Below, one piece after another: positions 11,897 to 23,451 of a stretch of DNA of 64,000 bases. Both the position numbers and the translations under genes were made by a program. Positions within the stretch are counted from its first letter, which is position 1; the number at the start of each line of letters is the position of its first letter. Under the pieces are notes generated by a model. The model did not search any database and was not told where the DNA came from. It worked only from the letters and a program-made list of their open reading frames with translations. The stretch comes from Whitmania pigra (Eukaryota > Annelida > Clitellata > Hirudinida > Haemopidae), in contig JAJTWR010000275.1 in the NCBI GenBank assembly GCA_021613335.1, forward strand, positions 740,001 to 804,000, in the 5' to 3' direction.

Positions 11897-13429
11897 GTGC
11901 ATAAAATATTTTTGAAATACGTGCTCGCGGTCCCAAAAACGCAAAACATGGCGGCCCGTCGACTAATAACCAAAGATGGCGAATATGGAGTAAAACTAAA
12001 AAAAGCCGAGCCGTTATTTTCATCGGATATTTACCAAAAACTAATTTCTTGCAACTGGATTTGTTTCTTCTCGCTTTTTGCGTCGTTTTACATATCTTCT
12101 TGGATGATATTTGCTCTCATGTGGTACTTCATCGCATACAAGCATGGAGACCTAGAAATTGATGAGAAATCGATGAGCGGTTTAAAGGTGTCCAGACCCT
12201 GCGTAAAAGGACTTAGATCATTTCCTGATGCCCTTTTCTTTTCTATCGATCTGCAATCGACGATGGGTTATGGACGTTCAGAAATTCAAGACGAATGTCC
12301 GGTAGCTGTGACACTGTTTTTCGTTCAGTGTCTTGTCGGCATATTTGTTCAGACAACTGCTGTTTCGCTTCTCTTCACAAAATTTTCGTCAAAAAGCAAA
12401 CTTGATGGCCGTCAACATGTGCAGTTTCCTGCAAGGCTGAAGTTGGTAAAGATAGATAGAGATGCTTCTGAAGATGCAACTTACCAGCGCAGCGATCTTT
12501 CCAAGAGCTACGACAACCTCAACGATCTATCCCAATCGAATTTGAACAAGTATGTCAAAAATCCAAACGCTATCGTTTTCGGTCAAGCGAAGACTGGAAA
12601 ATTAAGAACCAAAAACAAGCTCTCGGTCAGCGGGTCTGCTGATTATCTGCTGCAGTTGGAATTTAAGAATCTCAAGGAGCTCATGTCAGTGAACGTCCAT
12701 GGATTTCTGATAACCAAAAAAATTAGTTGCAATCCGGGAGAAACCAAGATGGAAATTTGCTCTACGAAATCGATCGTTTTATTCGACGATACCGTTGACA
12801 GCGCAGATAAATTTAAATTCCACGCAGACGGCTACAAGTACGTGCACAACGTCGATCGACACAGTCCCCTCAGGCCGTACCTCGTCTCCATGATGAAAAG
12901 CAAACCGAAAAAATTCCGCACCCAGGCGAAGCCTGAAAGAAAACTAAAGCTTGCTCGCAGCATTGAAAACTTGCGAGATGAATTATCGAACATTAAATTA
13001 TCAGACCTCAAGCTAACATCTCCAGTCAAGAGCCTTTTGGACGATTTCAGATCTAATCACAGCTGCGATGATGCCAGCTTAGACAGCGATACTTCATCGT
13101 TCGATGCTGGCAAATTGAAACACAAAAGGCCAATAAGAAAGAGAACCCAATTCAGAAGACGCTTCCTTGAATTAGAGAACGAAAAGGCTAACTCGAAATT
13201 TCGGCCTAAAAGTCTGCAAATTGCAGAAAAAGCCCTCATGATTCCCGGTTTGGCTGATTCGTCGGTATCTTCGTTAATCGAATGTCCGATCAACGATGTT
13301 GTCATAAAAATGGAGGACCCCATTCAAGTGGAAATAGCTTTCTTTGTCGAAGCTGTGGAAACAGGCACAGGTTTGTTGATAGAAGCCAAGATTTCATACG
13401 AACTGGAAGACATTGTTGCGAGTTTCTGA
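11897..13429 (+). CDS. Divergent inward-rectifier potassium (Kir) channel
   Basis: A single 510-residue open frame. The N-terminal RRLITKDGEYGV matches the Kir cytoplasmic segment before the slide helix. M1 is at ~residues 49-80 and ends FIAYKHGDLE, like the Kir FWLIALLHGDL. The pore loop has FFSIDLQSTMGYG, with filter TMGYG at 122-126, followed by DECPVAV and M2. The C-terminal domain is interrupted: a Ser/Lys/Asp-rich insert of about 50 residues follows M2, and a second insert of about 140 residues (from ~residue 325) comes before the final beta strands (FVEAVETGTGLLIEAKISYELEDI). The protein stops there, lacking the usual tail after EDI. The residue aligned to the rectification-controlling Asp of Kir2.1 is Gln152. 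An alternative start is Met18. Membrane K+ transport is inferred from the filter; rectification cannot be predicted. Confidence 0.85.
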   Translation: MHKIFLKYVLAVPKTQNMAARRLITKDGEYGVKLKKAEPLFSSDIYQKLISCNWICFFSLFASFYISSWMIFALMWYFIAYKHGDLEIDEKSMSGLKVSRPCVKGLRSFPDALFFSIDLQSTMGYGRSEIQDECPVAVTLFFVQCLVGIFVQTTAVSLLFTKFSSKSKLDGRQHVQFPARLKLVKIDRDASEDATYQRSDLSKSYDNLNDLSQSNLNKYVKNPNAIVFGQAKTGKLRTKNKLSVSGSADYLLQLEFKNLKELMSVNVHGFLITKKISCNPGETKMEICSTKSIVLFDDTVDSADKFKFHADGYKYVHNVDRHSPLRPYLVSMMKSKPKKFRTQAKPERKLKLARSIENLRDELSNIKLSDLKLTSPVKSLLDDFRSNHSCDDASLDSDTSSFDAGKLKHKRPIRKRTQFRRRFLELENEKANSKFRPKSLQIAEKALMIPGLADSSVSSLIECPINDVVIKMEDPIQVEIAFFVEAVETGTGLLIEAKISYELEDIVASF

Positions 13430-14032
13430 CTCTTATTTGCATTTTAATAACATTTATTTTAACCATTTATCGCCTGTAGTCATCGATATATGAATAGTTC
13501 TTAAACCATGTTTATTTATCTTGTCTCGAATTGGAACAACCTGTACCTATGGAGGAGTTAGTAAGTTAAGACGCCATCCATTTTGGGCTTGCGACTCCAT
13601 CAAATCAGCTGTTTTTTATGCAGGTTAAAAATTTCTTTGAAAAATTATATATTGGACAGCTTGAATTTATTACACAAGCCAGTAACCACCATTTACACAA
13701 ACAATGCAATAATGCTTGTCATAAAATAGCCTCAATCCACTTGTAATACCGCAGACACGTTAGACACTATTAGGAATCAACAAACAAGGGTTTGGGTAAC
13801 CTATTTATTTTGTTAATTAATCAGTTAATAGCACAACCAGTTGATACAGGTTGACCTTATACGAGGTAAAACCACTGAAATATGTGGAAATTGTTGCACG
13901 AACGACGTGCACGGAACGCAAACTTCCGAATCATGGTTTTGCATCATTTTTGTTCTCTGGCGGCAGCCTCGAACATTGTGAGCCTTTAATATCTGCAGAG
14001 GCTGAAATATCTGCGAAATAAATGACAGTTGT
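13430..14032. other. Spacer containing the left boundary of the duplicated segment
   Basis: Unique sequence to about 13706. From there to about 13950 it matches 22253-22660 with scattered differences, for example a shared stretch around TTAGACACTATTAGGAATCA. At about 13960-14010 a ~50-bp remnant of the last TTLL exon (equivalent to ~24010-24053) is recognisable. No intact gene. Confidence 0.6.
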
Positions 14033-14557
14033 TTATTTAATGAACAGTAATGGAACCAAAATCAAAAGCAAAAGATTAACACATCCATAAACACTGAAGG
14101 GATTCAAGAACGATGATGAATCTGAAGCACAAGGTCGATGGAAGGTTAAATGAAATTAAATGGATGAATATTCAAATCTCAATACAATTACAAAGTATTT
14201 AAATTTATTCATTATGGTAATATTATTATTATTATGATGATCATCCTCATCATCGAACACGTGATAAACAACTGCACACACAACTCCAAGGTTGGAACAA
14301 AATCAATTTTCTATTTAATTATTATTTAATAAATAATTCAATTGAATGCACTAATGATTGCACATCCACGCATTAAACAATCTTTAGCTTTCACCTTGAC
14401 TGCTTCCTTCTGCCAGAATCCTTGGCGAAACATTTTTAGTGAGATGGTACTGGAAGGGTACTGAAAGACACCTTTCGTACTGCTTGCATCTCTGTTCTGC
14501 CAGGTGGAACAGGTAAGCTTCCTGAAATTAAAGGTAAGGAAATTCATCATCATAATT

Positions 14558-14614
<57 letters not shown>
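14558..14614. repeat. (ATC)n microsatellite
   Basis: About 19 tandem ATC units in the intron between the last TTLL-A exons. The poly-Met, Ile or His frames it creates are not genes. Confidence 0.95.
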
Positions 14615-14615
<1 letters not shown>

Positions 14616-14789
14616 ACGACAATACAATACAAACAAAAACTCTTACCTTGTCTAGATAGTCTTTGTGACCAGAATTCTTCATGATCCTTCTGTTTTCCCT
14701 ACTAACAGTCAATAATAATACCTTTAATAACAGTAATAACCTCCTTTAATATTAATAATTATTATTATAACACTTGTAATGATGATGAT

Positions 14790-14892
<103 letters not shown>

Positions 14893-16560
14893 TAACACAC
14901 TATCAACAACAATAATAATGTGAAGGACAAAATGTATTTGATTCACTTTTCAGCAAAGAGTTCTAAATGCAGGATGATGCTGTTTTTACGAAGGCATAAC
15001 AGCTTACTGAAACAGGAAAAAGTTAAATTCATATATTATACACATATTTTTTTTATATATTTATACAAAATATGTATATATAATATTGGTAAACAATGTT
15101 GACTCCTCCCATGCTCACTAGTAGGTATCCCAGGAGGTCTCGGTGGGAAATATTCGCACCCAGTTGCCTTTCCTCTCAAATTCGTCCTTGAACCTCGACA
15201 CCATCCTCTGCTCCTCATCGTTCAGTTTCCTTTTCAGCTTTCTGTCCGCAGTCTCTGAGTCTTGAAAATGTCTGTTGCTGTTTGCACTCAACGTCGCAGT
15301 TTCGTGATTCTATTCAATATAAATTTACTGACGTTAATTCCATTAATTTTCCATATTTTTGTTGTCTCTTACAATGCCTTTCACCGTCATAGCAAATATC
15401 ACAATTATTAACATTATCATTATTGCTAGTATCACAATGGCCATCATAATTATCATTGCTAAAGCTTACACAACCTCTGAATAATAAATAATAACAAAAC
15501 ATAATTTATTCTATGGTCTTTCTAAACGTGAAAGACCTACCCCGATTTTTGTCATCTTCATTTTGTTTTCTGCACCATCATCAGTCCATGGATCTTGGCA
15601 CTCCACTCCTGTTCATTTGCATGATGTATGCTCATTAATAATTACTAATCTTTGGGGTCGGGTAAAATCAATCAAGATCAAAATTACTTACCGACTAAAT
15701 TCAAAAGGTCGGACACCATGTTCGATTTCACTTTTAAATCCAAAGGAGCATCGCTGATTGGAAGCACGTACATCGTCAATTGAGAAAATAGCCAATCATA
15801 AGCGTCTTATTAATCGATTAAATATTAATTAAGTTATGTGAACAATGATAAAAAGAATTCTGTTAATGTCAGTTAATTAGACTGAACCACAACTCACCAG
15901 TTCAATGAAGGAGAACGGTTGACTTCAAGCACCCAAGGTTTAAAATTCTCGTCTAATAGGATGTCGAAACCAAAGAGCTCTGAATAATGGCAATAATTAA
16001 TTAATATTATTAATAAAATAATTATCATAATAAATACCTGGACTGATGATGATGATGATATTAAATAAATTATCATAAAATATTATAATTATAATAATAA
16101 TATTATTAATAATTAATATTAAATGTTGTTATATTTTTTTAAACATTTTTTTAAAATATAATATTTGTATGTAATTGTATAATAATAACAAAAATCATAG
16201 TGACGAAAATGTACATGATGGACTTTAAACGACATTAAAATAAGACACATTAATAATAAACAAGTTAATTCATTGCGGCTGCAGGAGACAAATGTCATGT
16301 GTTGATGCAAATACTTCTTGAACTCCTTATCATCACTACTACTATCATCATCATCATCATCATCATCAGTCCAGGTATTTAAGAATGGAGGCCATAAATA
16401 GGGTTCTCACCGAAACAGTTTTCCTTGAATTTGACGAAAGTTTCGCAGGAAGCAGAGATTGGAATTTCCCCTGCGATCATCGTCTTTATGATGACGTCCT
16501 CGATCGACAACATCAAAGCTGGATAAAAATGTTATCGTCTTGATTATTTTTGTTATTAAT

Positions 16561-16794
16561 ATTATTAATAATATAATGATAATTATTAAATAATATAATG
16601 ATAATTATTAAATAATATAATTATAATTATTAAATAATATAATTATAATTATTAAATAATATAATGATAATTATTAAATAATATAATGATAATTATTAAA
16701 TAATATAATTATAATTATTAAATAATATAATTATAATTATTAAATAATATAATGATAATTATTAAATAATATAATGATAATTATAATTATTAAA
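16561..16794. repeat. 22-bp minisatellite
   Basis: Roughly ten copies of a 22-bp AT-rich unit (TAATATAATGATAATTATTAAA and the variant with ATTATAA) in the intron between exons 9 and 10 of the left TTLL copy. The right copy has only a short AT tract there. Confidence 0.9.
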
Positions 16795-17618
16795 GAGCCA
16801 TTAATCACATGACTATACATAATCACTCACACGTCGTGTCGTGACCCTCTTTCTTGAGGTACCTCAGCAGGGCACCCAACGTCCACTTGCTTCCCTCGTT
16901 CTCAACTTCTGAATTCTTGTTGCTGGAATTACAAGAGAGTTGAATATTCGTAAATGAAATTCTATCATCGACATCGTCGTCATTATCATTTTTATAATTA
17001 TTATTATTATTAAAGATGCTATTAATACCGTCAAAGAGGAATTAAAGAGGTGGTAATTTGTAGCAAAGTATTAAAAAAGTTGAAATACTGACAACAGGGA
17101 CGTAATTTAGGGGGGTGGGTCAAGGCAAGCAACCTCATCCCTGACTTTAGACGCAAAAAAAGGTCATCTCTTCATATTTTACGAGGGTTTACCACTTCTT
17201 GAAGCAAAAAAGTTCGTCTTCCCAAGATGCGCGAGGGTTTACCACCTCTTGGAAAAGCCGAAATTATGTCCCAGACTGAAAACTTTATTCTGACCTTATA
17301 AATGAGCTACTACGTTTATTCAAACTGTAATTGGTCAGATGCATGCAGGTGTTGCTGAAGGCCGTAGAGCTCTTGTCGTATGGGATGGTGGCAAATCGGG
17401 TCAAGCCCTCCTCGTATAGGTATATGACCAGTGGATTGAACGAAGTCACGGCTACATAGAGTCTGATGTCAAACTTAAGCCCTGCATTATAAATTGTAAA
17501 TGAGTTTAAAAATATCTACTTTATCAAATTAGCTAGTTATTTTTAGATCTTGCTCGTCACAAGAACGGCCAATCAAATGTCGTTAACAGTTGTCACGTTA
17601 TGATGACGGAGGTCGTTG

Positions 17619-18267
17619 GGTACTAACCATTTATCAGCAGTGGATTCGTGATGTACTTGCAAGCTACAGATTTGTATCCAATCAAACATTCATGGGGCTG
17701 GAAAGACAGGAGAGAAATTGTTAATTTGGATATATAGAATTCAGATTCATTTTTAAACCAAAGCTGATTACGACGGGTTCTAGAAGGTCATTAGCCCAAT
17801 CGTTACTACCGATTGAATCGTCCTCATCATTGTGGCTACATATCATGATCATGACTATCATTATAATAGTGATTAATTAACATTATATTCACAGTCACGG
17901 CTGTAATGTAATACATTAACATGATCATAATCAGAATAATGAATACTCACATTGTTGTTTAAGAAGATACTTCTCCCACTTGAAAGATTTACAGGTTTGA
18001 TTATCCAAGTGAACCTCTCCTTGTTGGATTCAGCTGGAATTATGAATATGTTATTCGAATGTTATTATACATTTGAATGTGAATATACAAATGAAATTTT
18101 TTAGGGCTCAGATTATGAGACACATTCGATCAAATTACTAATTTAATTATTTGACGTGATGACGGTACTAACCCAAAAATTCGTTGTATTCTGCCGGTAA
18201 CAAAAATGTCTGTGGCACGAAGTCAAAATTCTTGAAACCCTGCAATTGTTGGAGAATTTATTTAAAT
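17619..18267. repeat. 649-bp direct duplication, copy 1 (carries TTLL exons 5-7)
   Basis: Repeated at 18269-18917 with an offset of 650 bp. I see one difference over the length (T at 18192 against G at 18842). It contains minus-strand exons at 18239-18173, 18033-17951 and 17697-17628 with their splice sites. Confidence 0.95.
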
Positions 18268-18268
18268 A

Positions 18269-18917
18269 GGTACTAACCATTTATCAGCAGTGGATTCGTG
18301 ATGTACTTGCAAGCTACAGATTTGTATCCAATCAAACATTCATGGGGCTGGAAAGACAGGAGAGAAATTGTTAATTTGGATATATAGAATTCAGATTCAT
18401 TTTTAAACCAAAGCTGATTACGACGGGTTCTAGAAGGTCATTAGCCCAATCGTTACTACCGATTGAATCGTCCTCATCATTGTGGCTACATATCATGATC
18501 ATGACTATCATTATAATAGTGATTAATTAACATTATATTCACAGTCACGGCTGTAATGTAATACATTAACATGATCATAATCAGAATAATGAATACTCAC
18601 ATTGTTGTTTAAGAAGATACTTCTCCCACTTGAAAGATTTACAGGTTTGATTATCCAAGTGAACCTCTCCTTGTTGGATTCAGCTGGAATTATGAATATG
18701 TTATTCGAATGTTATTATACATTTGAATGTGAATATACAAATGAAATTTTTTAGGGCTCAGATTATGAGACACATTCGATCAAATTACTAATTTAATTAT
18801 TTGACGTGATGACGGTACTAACCCAAAAATTCGTTGTATTCGGCCGGTAACAAAAATGTCTGTGGCACGAAGTCAAAATTCTTGAAACCCTGCAATTGTT
18901 GGAGAATTTATTTAAAT
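18269..18917. repeat. 649-bp direct duplication, copy 2 (carries TTLL exons 5-7)
   Basis: Second member, with exons at 18889-18823, 18683-18601 and 18347-18278. The exon triplet has length 1 modulo 3, so using both blocks would shift the frame and reach a stop (GGG CTT CAA GAA TTT TGA). Confidence 0.95.
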
Positions 18918-21790
18918 GATTAATTAAATTAATCTTACATATATGATTGGTTAATTTTCATTTATTCACTACCATTCTAATTGTTATTATTATTATTACT
19001 ATTGTTAACGAATAATCACCATCATCGTAACCATTATCATTATCGTCATTGCAATTAAATTAATTACTCATTCGTTTGATTGACAAACAAGTTTATGAAT
19101 ACATGTCAAAGAAAAAATTGCAGCGAACAATTTGCCATGCACTTGAATGTTTGATTCCGACTCATATATCTCTTGATGTCACATTAGCAGCTCGAACAAC
19201 TCAATAGCTCGAGAGGCTATCAATCCTAGAGTCAAATTATCGATGACACCAAATAAATTATACAACGATACCAATAAATTAAAAATTATACCATCGATAT
19301 ATATGGTATAACTATGGTTCATGTCATGAATATTAATGAGTTTTGTTATAAATTAGGTTGCTTCATTATGTTCCACCCACTTTAGCTTTTTGCATCTTCT
19401 CAACGTTTTTGTAGAACTTATCCTTGCTTGCGATTTCTAAGGACCTGTGAAATTGAAAGTGAAATCAGGAATTACGTACGTGAGGTTAAAATCATCATCA
19501 ATTTATTTGATCCTTAATAAGGCATAACAATAATCACCATCAATCCAAACCTCGGAAAGTGATTGACCCTCTGGAAGGACTGCATCGAGGCAAGGAACTC
19601 AGGCTTGATCTTGGGGCCCATCCAGCAGAGATTGTAGTCCTCGTCCTTCTTGTAGGTTTTCCTGAACCCGTGACCAGAGAGGAGTTTGTCGATGAGATGA
19701 CAGTTGGTATTGCCCTGTTTGTAGGTCAGTCGTTACTTTGCTGTAACAAAATTAGACTCTAGTCGATTGAAATGATGTTATTATTAATTTAAATTTGAAG
19801 ATTAGCAAGTTTAATTGATGATCACTTATTTTATTAAATTATATGAATATTTATGGCGATAGCTTCTAATGTCTAAAAAAATAAAAAATTTATGATATTT
19901 GAATAATACTGAAATGCTTCTAATGCAAGCTCAAGTGTAAACGTCAAACCCGCAATGTCCTTGTGTTCAGGGAGGTCATTCACAATAGCCTCGGCCCTGA
20001 ACTTGAAAAGAGTTGCCCTGCTGCCCGTGGTACAACTGAGTACAGTATGGCTGGAAATAGTATAATCTCTAAAGTTATTGAAGTTTTAAATTGCAAAATA
20101 AACTTATTTAACTTAAATGATTAATAGTTTATGTCTGCCTTGGAGTTAATTAAATAATCTGGTCCTCCAGAAAATCTAATGAAAATTTAAATAATATATC
20201 ATCATTTAAATAACTTTTTTGTGTAAAAATAAATAAATTGGTATTGTTATTATTGACTTTTGACGTTTATTTCCTCTCTTTTGGGCACCTCATAAACACA
20301 TTTTTGGGAATTTACTAAGTTTGAAAAAAAAACATACTTCACAAAATTTAAAACATAATTTTGGAAGCACTATTTACATCACATACTAAAAATTTTGTGA
20401 CGTATTAGTTGAGATATCCTCAAAAGATAGGTATATCTATATTGGTCTAATAAACGTAACTTGTACACTGCTGACTTGTAAGCTTCAATTCTTTTCTAGG
20501 GCAAAAGAGCACATGCTCGGGAGTTCAAGTTTATGAAGTGTCGGTTAGCAGACCCTAGCAAAACGATCTGGTCTAAAGCCAGTCTAAAGCCGTTGCTCCC
20601 CTCCAAATGACGTCCACGACCAACCAACCAACCAGCCAATCAATCAATCAATCTTACTAATATTAGTACAAATACGTAGCCCCATCGATTTTACAATAAC
20701 TTTTCAAACTGGTGAACGAAGCACAAATTTTAAAACTCTGGCGAACAAACTAAATATACTATCTTTTATTCATCAAATTCAAATTTGTATTTTTCATGTA
20801 AAAAATATTTAAATTTTGTGGTAGACAAAATAACGAATTGGATCTTATAATTCTATATACGTCTAATTCGTTATATCGTCTCATTCGTTATATAGTTCTT
20901 TATGCAATGCATTAACGCCCAACCAATTATTTAAACTATTTTAAATTAACTATTTAAAATTAAAAATATAGTCTAACGTTTTTACAAAAAAAAATCAAAA
21001 GTATATGCTATCATTTATTTTTTTATTTTGTTGGTCTTAAATCAACTTCATATAAATGTAAGTTAGCATAACACGCGTACGATTATAACGCGTGATGCGT
21101 AGAATCGAACACAGCTCGCGTGTAATATAAGTAAAAATACGGTCATATATCATCACTCAATAACTTGATCAAGTTAAAGTACAATATAAGTATAATGAGA
21201 GCTCACTTTTCGTTGATATTGTCAGATTCTTTATCCGAGATAAGATCCTGATCTTCCATGATATTATCTTCTGGTGACATGAAACTGGATGTTGCGTCAT
21301 CCTTAGTGCATATTGGACTCTGGTTTCGTGTCAATAAATTGTCCATAATTGATCTGCGATAGACGATTCTATTCAATGAATTATGAGACTATTGCAGATG
21401 GTTAATGGTTGCTAAATTGTCACTAAAATTATCAAGATATTGTAATAATTATTAAATCTCTTGATATTATCATTTTTAAGCAACATGAAAACTTAAACGA
21501 AGTTGAAATTGTCAAACTTTTTGGCAAAAACTCTCGATTGGTTTAAGATAAATTCTTACAACATCTGTGGCAACTATTGAATGTTACGAGAGAACTCTTT
21601 GTAACACGCTCTTCAAAAAACATCTGAGCGAAAAACAGTAAATCGTTATTTACTTAATATAATTTAATTTAATTAATATAATTTTATTTTAAGTAATTGA
21701 GGTAATTTTTATGAAATTATTAATAAATTTTTTAATATAATTTTTTTCAAAATAATTTATTTAATTTTATAAACTATACAACTTGATAAT

Positions 21791-22252
21791 AGTCCAAACA
21801 TTTGAATTATTTGAAAGATAAAGATCGATCTACGTCTAAAATATATAAGTGTCACTCCGAAACTCTAGATAACTGTCATGGAATCATATTTCACAACGAC
21901 CACTGTTCCCTTTTAGGGTTTCCTGACTTTTGCTCAGATGGCGAATTTACCAAAAGTTGTTTTTTTTTACTTAAACAATTATTTGTATAAATGAAAAGAT
22001 GTATCTGCAAAAAGCAAGTTTTTCAAAGATATAAAGGTTATTTTTGATAAGATTGGAACGACATCAAACAAATAAAATTGAACATATACAAATATCGCTT
22101 TACGCAGTTTGGGTAATGGAGCAGAGATAAATTAGTGATGTACTTGTTCACAGCTTATAAGTGTAAAGTACTTATAGCCGAACTTGAGTACTTGTTCTTG
22201 ATTGAATTTGGAATACTTGTACTTGGACCACGAGTACTTGTCCCAAGTCTGG
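21791..22252. other. Spacer between the duplicated units, with GTACTTG-rich repeat
   Basis: Contains at 22140-22250 a stretch with many GTACTTG/AAGTAC motifs (for example GAGTACTTGTTC and GTACTTGGACC). A related stretch in inverse orientation is at about 48520-48610. Likely a short interspersed element; its termini could not be set. Confidence 0.45.
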
Positions 22253-23451
22253 CAATAATGCTTGCCATAGATTAACCTCAATCCACTCGCAATACCACAG
22301 ACTCTTTAGACACTATTAGGAATCAACAAGCGAGGGTTTGATTAACCTATTTATTTGATTAATTAGTTGGTTAATAGCCCAAACAGTTGATACAGGTTGA
22401 CCTGATACGAGGTAAAACCACTGAAATATGGACTGCATCGGTGATAACGAGATAATATTAATTCAATAGACATACCGACATAAAAAGGTTATGATTAGTA
22501 CTTTTATCATCAGACATACATCCAAAGGATGATCTATGACTTTAAAACTTAGAAAAATATTTCCTTAACTAACACTCACAAGGCAAACATTTACAAGGCG
22601 AGTGAAATGGAAGAAATTGTAGAACGTACGACGTACACGGAACGCGAACTTCCGCATCGTCGTTTAAAAGTGAACGGAGATAAAGACTCCAAATAATCAC
22701 AGAAAAGCATCACTTCCTTAAGAGGCAGAAATGAGCCTCTCAGGATGATAAACGAGGTTGTGACTGCTGTAATATTCAATAATATGCTGCTAAAACTGAT
22801 ATGGCGTTATTCGATGACGCGAGTCTTAAGGACTAGCGTTCAGTATTGCTTGCTAACAAAACGCACCCTCGTCAACAGAAGGTGCTATGGTGAAGTAGGA
22901 TTCTGGTGGTCTTCGGTAAGCGCGCAATGACTCGAATACGCTCTGAAATAGTTGCCCCTTGATTATGAGTGCACGAATTTGACAGTAATTAATTTATAAT
23001 AATAAAGTAATACGATTTGGAAAACGTGAAACTCGAATAAAGAAATGAGGATGAGATAAACATCGGTATCGATTTACAAGGGTATATATTGATTCGGAAG
23101 TTATAGTATTAGTCAGAATCATCGGGCCAAACATTTTCGTCTTGGGGTCTGTAATAGAAAACAATCCTGCAAAAGGAACAACATGAATAATTAAAAAATT
23201 ATTTTACATAGTAAAATGAATAATAACTTAATAAAACAATAATTACATAATAAAACAATAATTACATAATAAATAAGTTATATAATAAAATGAAAGTTAT
23301 GAATTATGCTAATTAGTCATTAAAGTCATTAATATTTACATGTAGCTCAGAAAAAAATGTCATTAGAAAATGAAAAAAAAAACTAAAACATCAAGTAAGA
23401 TTAGATAGTATTAATATTTTCTAGGAAGGATAATCTATGAGCTTACCGGTT

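Noticed and set aside
15894..16076. TTLL4 or TTLL6 identity for the TTLL pair
   Set aside because: The segments after the catalytic core ([39 protein letters not shown]) match TTLL5, not TTLL4 or TTLL6.
17100..17285. Insertion with two GCGAGGGTTTACCAC-like repeats in a left-copy TTLL intron
   Set aside because: Absent from the right copy and probably a worn transposon fragment, but I found no clear termini or target duplication, so it is not called.
19559..19762. Plus-strand frame ([20 protein letters not shown]), repeated at 31291-31551
   Set aside because: Antisense of TTLL exon 3 in both copies. The minus strand carries the conserved protein.
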